Shown piece after piece: positions 35,920 to 45,006 of a DNA stretch of 64,000 bases (position 1 is the stretch's first letter; every line of letters starts with the position of its first letter). The notes under the pieces were generated by a model. That model saw nothing but the letters and a program-made list of their open reading frames with translations. It made no database searches and was not told the DNA's origin. Origin of the DNA: CAVQCJ01 sp963849365. GTDB lineage: Bacteria > Actinomycetota > Actinomycetes > Prado026. The stretch covers positions 124,001 through 188,000 of the forward strand of contig CAWKHA010000001.1 of assembly GCA_963849365.1 (NCBI GenBank). Direction: 5' to 3'. Both the position numbers and the translations under genes were made by a program.

Positions 35920-36723
35920 ATGGTGCTCGTGCCTCGCCCGCGTCGCCGTGACGTCCTCATCGCCGGAGCTGCCGGTGCGTTCCTCGCCGGCTGCGGCCCC
36001 GCTTCTGGGTCGTCCCGGGAACCCACCGCGAGCGACCCCGCACCGACGGCGCGCGGCTCCGCGCCGACGCCCTCGCCGGCGGCTTCGCAAACCGCCGCCA
36101 CGCCGACCCGAGCGGTGCTCAACGGCGCGGGGGACGTAGCCCACGGGAGCCGCACCGGCGACGCGGTCGCGCTGACCTTCCACGGCGCAGGCGCAGGGGC
36201 TGTCACCCGCCAGGTGCTCGCCGCGCTGGCCGCGGCGCACGCACAGGTCACCGTGTTCGCCGTCGGCAGCTGGCTGGACGCGGAGCCGGACCTCGCCCGG
36301 CTGGTCCTGGACGCCGGGCACGAGCTGGGCAACCACACCTACCACCACCTGCCGATGCGGACGCTGGGGGCCACCGAGGCGGACGCGGAGGTGGAGCGCG
36401 CAGCGGCGGTCCTGACCAGGCTCACCGGCGACCACGGGGCCTGGTTCCGGCCCTCGGGCACGCCGAGCTCAACCCCGACGATCCGTGCGGCGGCCCGCCG
36501 ATCGGGGTATCCGGTCTGTGTGAGCTATGACGTCGACTCCCTCGACTGGACCGACCCCGGGGCCCGCGCCGTCGTCACCACCGTTCTCAGCCACGTCCGA
36601 CCCGGCTCGATCGTCAGCCTGCACCTGGGTCACAGCGGCACCGCGGCCGCCCTGCCCGGCCTGCTCGTCGGTCTCGGCCGGCTGGGGCTGCGCCCGGTCA
36701 CGGTCACCGAGCTGCTCGCATGA
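35920..36723 (+). CDS. Lipoprotein with polysaccharide-deacetylase (NodB-like) domain
   Basis: 267 residues. Signal peptide with twin-Arg-like RRR and lipobox LAGC near residue 25, a Pro/Ser/Ala linker, then the NodB fold: VALTFHGAGAG, GHELGNHTYHH with the metal-type His pair, and WFRPSGTPSS. Motif 1 is normally TFDDGP with catalytic and metal-binding Asp; here it is TFHGAG, so the standard mechanism is doubtful, though this variant recurs in actinobacteria. The end overlaps the next gene by four bases. The TAGCGT box at 35910 suggests a leaderless start at 35920 or GTG 35923. Confidence 0.8.
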   Translation: MVLVPRPRRRDVLIAGAAGAFLAGCGPASGSSREPTASDPAPTARGSAPTPSPAASQTAATPTRAVLNGAGDVAHGSRTGDAVALTFHGAGAGAVTRQVLAALAAAHAQVTVFAVGSWLDAEPDLARLVLDAGHELGNHTYHHLPMRTLGATEADAEVERAAAVLTRLTGDHGAWFRPSGTPSSTPTIRAAARRSGYPVCVSYDVDSLDWTDPGARAVVTTVLSHVRPGSIVSLHLGHSGTAAALPGLLVGLGRLGLRPVTVTELLA

Positions 36724-37976
36724 GCAGGCGGCGCCGGGTCGGCCCGCCTGAGGCGGTCCGGATCGCCTTCGTCTCCGGGATCACCGTGGTCCTGCTCGGG
36801 TGGACGATGCTCGGCCACCCGTCGCCGCAGCAGCGCAAGGCGCCGGCCCCGGGGGGCATGACGTCGATGACCATGACGTCCCCGGCACCGCTTCCCGCGG
36901 GCGCCACGGCGAGCCGGCCGCCGCAGCCGTCACCGGCGAACGCCGTGGCGCCGCTGCCGGGCATGCCGCCGCTGCTCGACCCGCACGACGCGTACGCGGC
37001 CGACCGTCCCGGGATGCTCTCGCCGGTCGTGGCTCGCTTCCCGGCCCGGGTGTACGTCCCCAACAGCAAGAGCGACACCGTGACGGTGATCGACCCGGTC
37101 CACTACCGCGTGCTGGGCACGTACCGGGTCGGGCACGAGCCGCAGCACGTCGTCCCCTCGTGGGACCTGCGCACCCTCTGGGTCAACGACGACCTCGGCA
37201 ACAACCTGGTCCCGATCGACCCGGCGACGGGACGCCTCGGACGGCCGGTCCACGTGCACGACCCCTACAACCTGTACTTCACGCCCGACGGCCGGTACGC
37301 GATCGTGATGGCCAGCAACGACCGCCAGCTGGACTTCCTGGACCCGCACACGATGGTGGTGCGCAAGCGGGTGAACGCCCCCTGCCTCGGCGTGAACCAC
37401 GCGGACTTCTCGCTGGACGGCCGCTACTTCGTCGTGAGCTGCGAGTTCTCCGGCCAGCTGCTGAAGGTGGACACCGTGCGGATGGCGGTGGTCGGGCGCA
37501 TCGACCTGCCCGGGCCGAGCATGCCGCAGGACGTCAAGGTCGCGCCCGACGGCCACGTCTTCTACGTCGCCGACATGATGCACGACGGGGTGTGGCTCAT
37601 CGACGGCAACCGCTTCCGCGTGCGCGGGTTCCTGCACACCGGGCTGGGGGCGCACGGGGAGTACGTGAGCCGCGACTCGCGCCTGCTGTACGTCTCCAAC
37701 CGCGGCGAAGGGTCGGTGTCGCGGATCGACGTGCGCACCGACCGGGTGGTGGGGAAATGGCGCATCCCCGGCGGCGGGAGCCCGGACATGGGCGGGCTGT
37801 CGGCCGATGGGCGGGTGCTGTGGCTGTCGGGGCGCTACAACGCCGTCGTGTACGCGATCTCGACCGTGGACGGCCGGCTGCTCGCGCGGATCCGAGTCGG
37901 CGCCGGTCCACACGGCCTGTGCGTGTACCCGCAGCCGGGGCGCTACTCGCTCGGGCACACCGGCGTCTTCCGCTGA
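36720..37976 (+). CDS. Membrane-anchored YVTN-type beta-propeller
   Basis: 418 residues. An N-terminal transmembrane anchor (VRIAFVSGITVVLLGWTML), a Met/Thr/Pro linker, and then about six to seven YVTN-type blades: VYVPNSKSDTVTVIDPVHYR, LWVNDDLGNNLVPIDPATGR, VFYVADMMHDGVWLIDG, and LYVSNRGEGSVSRIDVRTDR. Such propellers bind ligands or partner proteins outside the cell. ATGA overlap at 36720-36723 couples it to the deacetylase-like lipoprotein, so the two probably act together in the envelope. Confidence 0.85.
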   Translation: MSRRRRVGPPEAVRIAFVSGITVVLLGWTMLGHPSPQQRKAPAPGGMTSMTMTSPAPLPAGATASRPPQPSPANAVAPLPGMPPLLDPHDAYAADRPGMLSPVVARFPARVYVPNSKSDTVTVIDPVHYRVLGTYRVGHEPQHVVPSWDLRTLWVNDDLGNNLVPIDPATGRLGRPVHVHDPYNLYFTPDGRYAIVMASNDRQLDFLDPHTMVVRKRVNAPCLGVNHADFSLDGRYFVVSCEFSGQLLKVDTVRMAVVGRIDLPGPSMPQDVKVAPDGHVFYVADMMHDGVWLIDGNRFRVRGFLHTGLGAHGEYVSRDSRLLYVSNRGEGSVSRIDVRTDRVVGKWRIPGGGSPDMGGLSADGRVLWLSGRYNAVVYAISTVDGRLLARIRVGAGPHGLCVYPQPGRYSLGHTGVFR

Positions 37977-38004
37977 CATTCGCCGTGGCCGCTCGTCGCC
38001 GTCG

Positions 38005-38934
38005 TCAGCGTGCGCGCCACGCAGCGAGCGACAGCACCGCACGGCTGACCCGGTCCAGCTGGCCCGAGGAGGCGTGCGCCGCGAACTCGAAGGTGATCGC
38101 GGTGCCGTCCCACGGCTGGGAGTTGAACCAGCCGGTGAAAGACCCGGGCCTGGCTCCGAGCGTGCGCGCCGGATAGCCGCACGCCTTGGCCATGTACCGG
38201 GTGACCGTCGGGTCGGCGCCTTCGGAGAAGTCGACCGCGTCGAGCGGGCTGTGGAAGACCAGGACGGTGCGTGGCTTCACACGCAGCAGGAAGGCTTGCA
38301 GCGCCCGGGTCTCGGGCTCGGACAGGGCGCTCGGCCCGCCGTAGGTCGGTGACGAGGAGGCGGATGCCTGCCAGGTCGGCGGCCAGTTCCGGTTCAGGTC
38401 GACGTGGTGCGCGTTCTGCCGTGTCCGGGCGGCCAGCCCGTCGGGGTTGACGGCAGTGATGGTCCACAGGTCGACGCCACGCGGGACGGTCAGCCGGCGC
38501 AGGCGGCTCAGCACGGACAGGCCGAGCTGCTCGTCCCCGTGGATGACGCCGATCGCGACCAGGGCCACGCCGCCGGGAGTGCCGCGCTCGCAGGCGGTGA
38601 TCGCGCGGTGCCGCACCGAGTAGCCGACGAGCACGGTGTGCAGGCAGGGCTGGGTGGCGGCCGTGGTCGTGGCCGGGCGAGGGCTGGTGGGCGTGCGGGT
38701 GGTGGTCGCTCTTGCGGAGGTACGTGTGGCGCTCAGGCTGGGCGAGCCCAGCGGCTGCTGCGTCGTGGGTGCGGCGGACGCGGCCGGGAGCGTCGAGCCG
38801 ACCGGCTGTGCGGTCGCGGCGGCACCGTTCGAGCACGCCGCCAGCACGAGCGACCCCGCGATGCCGATGAACGGCCCGCTGATGCCTCGCCGGCGGCGGA
38901 CGCCGTTGACCCGTGCCTGCCACACGCCTCTCAC
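38005..38934 (-). CDS. Lipoprotein zinc carboxypeptidase, M14 family (murein-peptide amidase-like)
   Basis: 309 residues. Lipobox LAACS after a signal peptide, a Thr/Ser/Pro linker, then the M14 core: IGVIHGDEQLG (H-x-x-E zinc ligands), NPDGLAARTRQNAHHVDLNRNWP, VFHSPLDAVD (third ligand His) and ITFEFAAH with the catalytic Glu. It probably trims cross-link peptides of peptidoglycan outside the cell. The GTG start at 38934 lies 39 bp from the divergent NlpC/P60 lipoprotein gene, so two wall hydrolases share one promoter region. Confidence 0.85.
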   Translation of the reverse strand: MRGVWQARVNGVRRRRGISGPFIGIAGSLVLAACSNGAAATAQPVGSTLPAASAAPTTQQPLGSPSLSATRTSARATTTRTPTSPRPATTTAATQPCLHTVLVGYSVRHRAITACERGTPGGVALVAIGVIHGDEQLGLSVLSRLRRLTVPRGVDLWTITAVNPDGLAARTRQNAHHVDLNRNWPPTWQASASSSPTYGGPSALSEPETRALQAFLLRVKPRTVLVFHSPLDAVDFSEGADPTVTRYMAKACGYPARTLGARPGSFTGWFNSQPWDGTAITFEFAAHASSGQLDRVSRAVLSLAAWRAR

Positions 38935-38973
38935 TGTCGCATCCCCGGGCCCGCCAGGGTGGACGATGGGTCT

Positions 38974-39936
38974 GTGACCCGGACGAGCCGTTGCAGCCGG
39001 CTGCTGGTGGCCGCACGCCACGTGGGCACGGTGTCGCTGGTGGGCGCGGTGGCCGTGCTGGCCGCGTGCGCGGCCCCCGCCGGAGACGGCGCGGCGACGT
39101 CGGCCCCGGCTGCCGCGACCTCGGCCCCGCCCGCCGCGACGTCGGCCCCGCCCGCCCCGGCCACCACCGCGAGCGTCGCGCCGACCGTCGCTCGGACACC
39201 TGCGGCCATGCCCACGCCCACCCCCGCTCCAACGCACCGGCCGAAGTACGTGGTCCGCTATGTCACCCACGTGCCACTGCCGCACGGGTGCCTCACCGTC
39301 GGCCCCGCCATCGTGGGGATCAAGGTGTACCTGGTGCAGAGGGCGCTGCACCTCGTCGGGCACAAGGAGCGGTACGACAGCGCCACGGTCGCCGCCGTCA
39401 AGGCGTTCCAGACGGCTCACGCGCTGCGCGTCACGGGCCTGGTCGACGCGACGACCTGGGTGGCCCTGCACACCGGCTACGACTTCTGCGTCGACCGCTA
39501 CACGCAGCAGCCGACCGTGCTCGCCACGGCGAGCCAGGCACAGCGCATCGAGGCGATGATCGCGTACGCGGGGGCGCGGGTCGGGCTGCCCTACGTCTGG
39601 GGCGGCGCCGGACCGATGGGCTTCGACTGCTCCGGCCTGGACCTGCAGGCGCTGTACGCCGGCGGAGTGGTCGTGCCGGGGATCAACACGGACCTGCACG
39701 TGCAGGCGAGCTTCACCACGACCAAGATGCTGTACGCCTCCGCCTTGCCGCACGTGCCGTTCTCACAGCGCCGGCGCGGCGACCTGGTCTTCTACGGCAG
39801 CCCGATCTCGCACATGGCCATCTACCTCGGGAACGGACGCATCCTCGAGGCGGTGCGGCCGTTCGTGCGCACCGCCGCGCTGCTGGCGGACGGGCTGCCC
39901 GCCCAGCCGTACGTGCTGCGGCCCTTCCCCGGCTGA
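38974..39936 (+). CDS. NlpC/P60 lipoprotein endopeptidase with peptidoglycan-binding domain
   Basis: 320 residues from GTG 38974. Lipobox LAACA, a long Ala/Pro/Thr linker, a PG_binding_1 domain (IVGIKVYLVQRALHLVG to VDATTWVAL), and a C-terminal NlpC/P60 domain with catalytic Cys219 in GFDCSG and His280 in SPISHMAIYLG. It cleaves stem-peptide bonds of peptidoglycan on the outer face of the membrane. It is divergent from the M14 lipoprotein and ends six bases before the ABC exporter gene on the other strand. Confidence 0.9.
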   Translation: MTRTSRCSRLLVAARHVGTVSLVGAVAVLAACAAPAGDGAATSAPAAATSAPPAATSAPPAPATTASVAPTVARTPAAMPTPTPAPTHRPKYVVRYVTHVPLPHGCLTVGPAIVGIKVYLVQRALHLVGHKERYDSATVAAVKAFQTAHALRVTGLVDATTWVALHTGYDFCVDRYTQQPTVLATASQAQRIEAMIAYAGARVGLPYVWGGAGPMGFDCSGLDLQALYAGGVVVPGINTDLHVQASFTTTKMLYASALPHVPFSQRRRGDLVFYGSPISHMAIYLGNGRILEAVRPFVRTAALLADGLPAQPYVLRPFPG

Positions 39937-39942
39937 GGCCGC

Positions 39943-41967
39943 TCAGGCCTGGGCGGCCTCGGCCTCGGCCTCGATCGCCCCGGAGAACTGGGCCGCGTAC
40001 AGGCGCGCGTAGGCGCCGCCGGCCGCGAGCAGCTCGGCGTGGGTGCCCTGCTCGACGATGCGGCCGGACTCCATCACCAGGATCAGGTCGGCGTCGCGGA
40101 TCGTCGACAGCCGGTGCGCGATGATGAAGCTGGTGCGGTCCGAGCGCAGGGCCGCCATCGCCTTCTGCACGAGCACCTCGGTGCGGGTGTCGACCGAGCT
40201 GGTCGCCTCGTCGAGGATCAGCAGCGAGGGCGCGGCCAGGAAGGCCCGGGCGATGGTCACCAGCTGCCGCTCCCCCGCGCTGATGTTGCTGCCCTCGTCG
40301 TCGATGACCGTGTCGTAGCCATCGGGCAGCGAGTGCACGAACCGGTCGACGAAAGTGGCCCGGGCGGCCTCGAGGAGCTCCGGCTCGGTGGCTCCGGGCC
40401 GGCCGTACGCGATGTTGTCCCGGATGGTCCCGTTGAAGAGCCACGCGTCCTGCAGGACCATGCCGATCTGCCCGCGCAGCTCGTCGCGCCGCAGCGTGGC
40501 GACGTCGACGCCGTCCAGCGTGATGCGGCCGGCGTCCAGCTCGTAGAACCGCATGACCAGGTTGACCAGCGTCGTCTTCCCTGCGCCGGTCGGTCCGACG
40601 ATCGCCACGGACTGGCCCGGAGCGGCCAGCAGCGACAGGTCGTCGATGAGGGGGACGTCGGGTTCGTACCGGAACGACACGTGCTCGAAGGCCACTTCGC
40701 CGCGAGTGACCGGCAGGGCGCTCGGGTGCTCGGGGTCCGGGACCTGCTCGCCTGCGTCCAGCAGCTCGAATACGCGCTCGGCGGAGGCCACGCCGGACTG
40801 CAGCAGGTTGGCCATCGAGGCGACCTGCGTCAGCGGCTGGCTGAACTGCCGCGAGTACTGGATGAACGCCTGCACGTCGCCCAGGGACATGCTCCCGGAG
40901 GCGACCTTCAGGCCGCCGATGACGGCGACGAAGACGTAGTTCAGGTTCCCGATGAACATGATCGCCGGCATGATGATGCCGGACAGGAACTGGGCGCCGT
41001 AGCTCGCCTTGTACAGCGCCTCGTTGCGCTCGGAGAACATCACCTCGGCCTCGTGCTGGTGGCCGAACACCTTCACCAGCGCGTGGCCGGTGTACGTCTC
41101 CTCGATGTGCGCGTTCAGCCGGCCGGTCTGGCCCCACTGCTGGACGAACAAGGGCTGGGAACGCTTGGCGATCAGCCGGGTCACCACCACCGACAGGGGC
41201 ACCGACACGAGCGCGACGAGCGCGAGCACCGGCGAGATGACGACCATCATCGTGAGCACCCCGACGAGCGTCAGCAGCGAGTTCAGCAGCTGGCTCATCG
41301 TCTGCTGCATGGTCTGCTGGATGTTGTCGATGTCGTTGGTGACGCGGCTGAGCAGCTCGCCGCGCGGCTTGGTGTCGAAGTAGCTCAGCGGCAGGCGGTG
41401 CAGCTTCTCCTCGACGTCGGACCGCAGCCGCAGCACGGTTCGCGCGACCACGCCGGCGAGCACGTACCCCTGCGCCCACATGAAGACGGAGGCAAGGACG
41501 TACAGGCACAGCACGACGAGCAGGACCCGGCTGAGCGCCGCGAAGTCGATGCCCTGGCCCGGAGTGACGGTCATGCCGGACAGCAGGTTCGCGAAGCCGT
41601 CGTCGCCGCGCGCACGGGCGGCGTCGATCGCCTGCTGCTGGGTGATCCCGGGCGGCAGCCGGCGGCCGATGACGCCCTCGAAGATGATGTTGGTCGCGGT
41701 CCCGAGGAGCTTGGGCCCGAGCACGCTGAGCGTCACGCCGGTGACCGTGAGGGCCACGATCAGCGCGACGAGCAGCCGCTCCGGTGCGAGCTGCCTGAGC
41801 AGTCGCTTGGCCGAGGGCCAGAAGTCCTGCGACTTCTCCGCGGGCATCCCGGCTGTCATGGCGAAGGCGGCCGGGCCGCGCATGGGCGGCGGCCGGTCCG
41901 GGTGCCTGGCCGGCGCACCCAGCGGCTGGCCGGGCGGCTGGGACGGGGGTGCCGTGCGCTGGCTCAT
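39943..41967 (-). CDS. ABC exporter half, consensus Walker B subunit
   Basis: 674 residues. A Pro-rich cytoplasmic N terminus, six membrane helices (ABC_membrane), and a nucleotide-binding domain: Walker A GPTGAGKTT, LQDAWLFNGTIRDNI Q-loop region, signature NISAGERQL, Walker B LLILDEATSSVD, and IAHRL switch His. The signature deviates (ISAGE instead of LSGGQ) while the catalytic Glu is present. It overlaps the partner gene by four bases; together they form a heterodimeric exporter. The substrate is unknown, probably a drug or lipid. Confidence 0.92.
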   Translation of the reverse strand: MSQRTAPPSQPPGQPLGAPARHPDRPPPMRGPAAFAMTAGMPAEKSQDFWPSAKRLLRQLAPERLLVALIVALTVTGVTLSVLGPKLLGTATNIIFEGVIGRRLPPGITQQQAIDAARARGDDGFANLLSGMTVTPGQGIDFAALSRVLLVVLCLYVLASVFMWAQGYVLAGVVARTVLRLRSDVEEKLHRLPLSYFDTKPRGELLSRVTNDIDNIQQTMQQTMSQLLNSLLTLVGVLTMMVVISPVLALVALVSVPLSVVVTRLIAKRSQPLFVQQWGQTGRLNAHIEETYTGHALVKVFGHQHEAEVMFSERNEALYKASYGAQFLSGIIMPAIMFIGNLNYVFVAVIGGLKVASGSMSLGDVQAFIQYSRQFSQPLTQVASMANLLQSGVASAERVFELLDAGEQVPDPEHPSALPVTRGEVAFEHVSFRYEPDVPLIDDLSLLAAPGQSVAIVGPTGAGKTTLVNLVMRFYELDAGRITLDGVDVATLRRDELRGQIGMVLQDAWLFNGTIRDNIAYGRPGATEPELLEAARATFVDRFVHSLPDGYDTVIDDEGSNISAGERQLVTIARAFLAAPSLLILDEATSSVDTRTEVLVQKAMAALRSDRTSFIIAHRLSTIRDADLILVMESGRIVEQGTHAELLAAGGAYARLYAAQFSGAIEAEAEAAQA

Positions 41968-43697
41968 GCCGCCGCCTCGGCGGGCAGCTGGGACTCGACG
42001 ATCTCGGCGTACGTAGGGCACTCGGCGACCAGCTCGTCGTGGGTGCCGATCCCGACCACGACCCCGTCCTCGAGCACCACGATCTGGTCGGCGTCGACGA
42101 TGGTGGAGACCCGCTGGGCGACGACCAGCACCGTCGACTCGCGCGTGATGGGCCGCAGCGCCGCGCGCAGCCGCGCGTCCGTGGCCAGGTCGAGCGCCGA
42201 GAACGCGTCGTCGAACAGGTAGATCTCCGGCTTGCGCACGACGGCCCGGGCGATGGCCAGTCGCTGGCGCTGGCCGCCGGAGAAGTTCGTGCCGCCCTGG
42301 GTGACCGGCGCGTGCAGGCCCTCCGCGAGCGCCGAGACGAAGTCGTCGGCCTGCGCTGTGCGCAGCGCCTCCCAGAGCTCGTCGTCGGTGGCGTCGGGCT
42401 TGCCGTAGCGCAGGTTGGTCGCGATCGTGCCGGTGAACAGGTACGAGCGCTGCGGCACCAGGCCGATCCGGCTGTGCAGTACATCGGGATCGATCGCCTG
42501 CACGTCGACGCCGTCGACCAGGACGGTCCCGCCCGTCGCGTCGAACAGCCGTGGCGCCAAGGACAGCAGTGTGGTCTTGCCTGCGCCGGTGCTGCCGATG
42601 ATCGCCGTGGTGCGGCCCGGCTCGGCCCGCAGCGAGATGTCGCGCAGCACCGGGTCGGCCGCGCCCGGATAGCTGAACCAGACGTTCCTGAGCTCGAGCG
42701 TGCCCCGCTCGGGGAGCTCGCTGACGCCCCGCTCGGGCGGGACGACGGACGGGGCCGTGTCCAGGACCTCGGTGAGCCGCTCGGCGCAGACCGCCGCCCG
42801 CGGGATGAGGACCAGCATGAACGTCGCCATCATGATCGACATAAGGATCTGCAGCAGGTAGCTCAGGAACGCCGTCAGCGCACCGATCTCCATCTGGCCG
42901 GCCTCGATCCGGTGCCCGCCGAACCAGAGCACCGCGACGCTGGAGACGTTGAGCACCAGCAGGACCGTCGGGAACATGAACGCCATCAGCCGCCCGACGC
43001 TCAGCGCCGTGGCCGTCAGCTCGTCGTTGGCGGTGCCGAAGCGATCGCGCTCGACCGGCTCGCGCACGAAGGCTCGCACCACCCGGATACCGGTGATCTG
43101 CTCGCGCAGGACACGGTTCACGCTGTCGATGCGGGCCTGCATGAGCCGGAACTGCGGGACCATCCGGCGCACGATCAGGGCGATCGCCCCGACCAGCACC
43201 GACACGCTCACCACGATCAGCCAGGACAGGCCGAGATCCTCGCGCAACGCCATCACGATGCCGCCGACGCACATGATCGGCGCCGTCACCATCAGCGTGA
43301 ACGTGAGCAGCACCAGCATCTGCACCTGCTGGACGTCGTTCGTCGTGCGGGTGATCAGGGACGGGGCGCCGAACCGGGTGACCTCGCGAGCCGAGAACGA
43401 TCCCACGCGGTGGAAGACGGCGGCCCGCGTGTCCCGACCGAATCCCATGGCGGTGCGGGCGCCGAAGTACACCGCGATCACGGAGCAGACGATCTGGACC
43501 AGCGTCACCGCCAGCATCATGGCGCCGGTACGGACGATGTAGCCCGTGTCACCGGTGGCCACCCCGTTGTCGATGATGTCGGCGTTCAGGCTCGGCAGGG
43601 TCAGTGCAGCGAGCGTGGCGAACAGCTGGAGGACCACGATCACGACGATGGGTCTGCGGTAGGGCCGCAAGTACTCCCGCAGCAACCTGACCAGCAC
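41964..43697 (-). CDS. ABC exporter half, degenerate Walker B subunit
   Basis: 577 residues with six membrane helices and a nucleotide-binding domain: Walker A GSTGAGKTT, VPQRSYLFTGTIATNL, canonical signature NFSGGQRQR, and Walker B IYLFDDAFSALD in which Asp replaces the catalytic Glu; the switch residue region reads VAQRVST with Gln in place of His. With the partner's ISAGE signature this gives one consensus and one degenerate ATP site, as in TM287/288 or BmrCD exporters. The GTG start at 43697 follows GAGGAGG. Two operator-like palindromes lie about 105-150 bp upstream. Confidence 0.92.
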   Translation of the reverse strand: MLVRLLREYLRPYRRPIVVIVVLQLFATLAALTLPSLNADIIDNGVATGDTGYIVRTGAMMLAVTLVQIVCSVIAVYFGARTAMGFGRDTRAAVFHRVGSFSAREVTRFGAPSLITRTTNDVQQVQMLVLLTFTLMVTAPIMCVGGIVMALREDLGLSWLIVVSVSVLVGAIALIVRRMVPQFRLMQARIDSVNRVLREQITGIRVVRAFVREPVERDRFGTANDELTATALSVGRLMAFMFPTVLLVLNVSSVAVLWFGGHRIEAGQMEIGALTAFLSYLLQILMSIMMATFMLVLIPRAAVCAERLTEVLDTAPSVVPPERGVSELPERGTLELRNVWFSYPGAADPVLRDISLRAEPGRTTAIIGSTGAGKTTLLSLAPRLFDATGGTVLVDGVDVQAIDPDVLHSRIGLVPQRSYLFTGTIATNLRYGKPDATDDELWEALRTAQADDFVSALAEGLHAPVTQGGTNFSGGQRQRLAIARAVVRKPEIYLFDDAFSALDLATDARLRAALRPITRESTVLVVAQRVSTIVDADQIVVLEDGVVVGIGTHDELVAECPTYAEIVESQLPAEAAA

Positions 43698-43801
43698 CCG
43701 TGGCCTCCTCAGGGGGTTTCTGCGCGCGGACGGACCGAAGATCCGGCGGGCTTGCTTCGTACGCTAACAAGCGCCGGCGGCGGCGGACGAAGAGTCCAGG
43801 C

Positions 43802-43819
43802 TGTCAACGTAGATTGACA
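43802..43819. promoter_or_regulatory. Operator-like palindrome 1
   Basis: TGTCAAC-GTAG-ATTGACA, seven-base arms with one mismatch. It is 27 bp from an almost identical site; both lie between the divergent ABC exporter and MetE-like genes. It probably binds a dimeric repressor encoded elsewhere. Confidence 0.7.
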
Positions 43820-43828
43820 CGCACGGCT

Positions 43829-43846
43829 TGTCAACTCCCGTTGACA
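43829..43846. promoter_or_regulatory. Operator-like palindrome 2
   Basis: TGTCAAC-TCCC-GTTGACA, perfect seven-base arms. The right arm contains TTGACA, which may also be a -35 box for the plus strand. Confidence 0.7.
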
Positions 43847-43894
43847 TTGGTCGGGCCGTTGCCGTCCTCAGGCTCCCCCGCAAGACTGCCCGGC

Positions 43895-44930
43895 ATGCCG
43901 GACCTGCCGCTGTTCCCCACCTCGCTCGTGGGCAGCTACGCCCAGCCCGAGTGGCTCATCGACCGGGCCAAGCTGGCCGGGCGCTTCCCCCCGCGGGTCC
44001 GCGCCCGCGAGCTGTGGCGACCGGCTCCCGAACACCTGCGCCAGGCCCAGGACGACGCGACCCTGCTCGCCATCCGGGCGCAGGAGCGGGCCGGCCTGGA
44101 CATCGTGACCGACGGCGAGATCCGCCGCGAGAGCTACTCGAACCACTTCGCCACAGCGCTGGAAGGGGTCGACGTCGACCACCCGGGCGAGGCCCTGGAC
44201 CGCAGCGGGCACTCGAACCCCGTGCCCCGCGTGGTCGGGCCGGTGCACCGCCCCGGCCCGGTCGAGGTCTCGGACCTGGACTTCCTGCGGGCGAACACCG
44301 ACCGGACGGTGAAGGTGACGGTCCCCGGGCCGTTCACGATGTCGCAGCAGGCCCAGGACGACTACTACGGCGACCCGGAGGCGCTGGCGATGGCCTACGC
44401 CGAGGCGGTGAACGCCGAGGTGCACGACCTGTTCGCGGCGGGAGCCGACATCGTCCAGCTGGACGAGCCGTACATGCAGGCCAGGCCCGAGCCGGCCCGC
44501 CGGTACGGGCTGAAGGCGCTGAACCGGGCGCTGGAGGGGGCACCGGGGACGACGGCCGTGCACGTCTGCTTCGGGTACGCGGCGATCATCCACGAGCGGC
44601 CGTCGGGCTACTCGTTCCTGCCCGAGCTGGCGGACTGCTCGTGCGACCAGGTGTCGATCGAGACGGCCCAGTCGGGGCTGGACCCCTCGGTGCTCAGGCA
44701 CCTGCCCGGCAAGACGGTGATCCTCGGCGTCATAGACCTGTCCGACCACGGCGTGGAGAGCGCCCGAGACGGTCGCCGCGCGGGTGCGACGTGCGCTGCC
44801 GTTCGTCGACCCGGAGCGGGTGGTGGTGTCGACGGACTGCGGCATGAAGTACCTGCCGCGCGACTCGGCCGAGGGGAAGATGCGCGCGATGTCTGCGGCG
44901 GCGGCGCTGCTGCGGGCCGAGCACGCCTGA
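43895..44930 (+). pseudogene. Cobalamin-independent methionine synthase-like protein (MetE C-terminal type), one frameshift
   Basis: Joined across one frameshift it gives about 345 residues, the length of free-standing MetE C-terminal-like proteins. Start LFPTSLVGSYAQPEWL, ERAGLDIVTDGEIRRESY, IVQLDEPYMQ, the zinc ligands in AVHVCFGYA (His and Cys) and the last Cys in VVVSTDCGMKYLPR. Up to about 44757 the protein reads normally; one extra base near 44759-44763 moves PETVAARVRRALPFVDPER and the rest, to TGA 44928-44930, into another frame. It methylates homocysteine or a related thiol if repaired. It could be a true pseudogene or a sequencing error. Confidence 0.85.
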
Positions 44931-44937
44931 CCCCCAG

Positions 44938-44984
44938 ACCTACGGGCAGGTAAGGCCGGAAAACGGCCTTACCTGCCCGTAGGT
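44938..44984. terminator. Perfect 21-bp hairpin
   Basis: Left arm 44938-44958 (ACCTACGGGCAGG...), loop GAAAA, right arm 44964-44984 fully complementary. It lies 7 bp after the MetE-like stop and 22 bp before the next gene. Only two T follow, so it is not a classical Rho-independent terminator, but it should stop or pause transcription or protect RNA ends. Confidence 0.75.
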
Positions 44985-45006
44985 TTGCGGCTGGAGAGGA
45001 GGGCGG

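Noticed and set aside
39713..43272. Long overlapping minus-strand frames, one joining both ABC exporter genes
   Set aside because: Only the shared in-frame part resembles an ABC protein; the ATGA overlap and canonical starts give two separate subunits.
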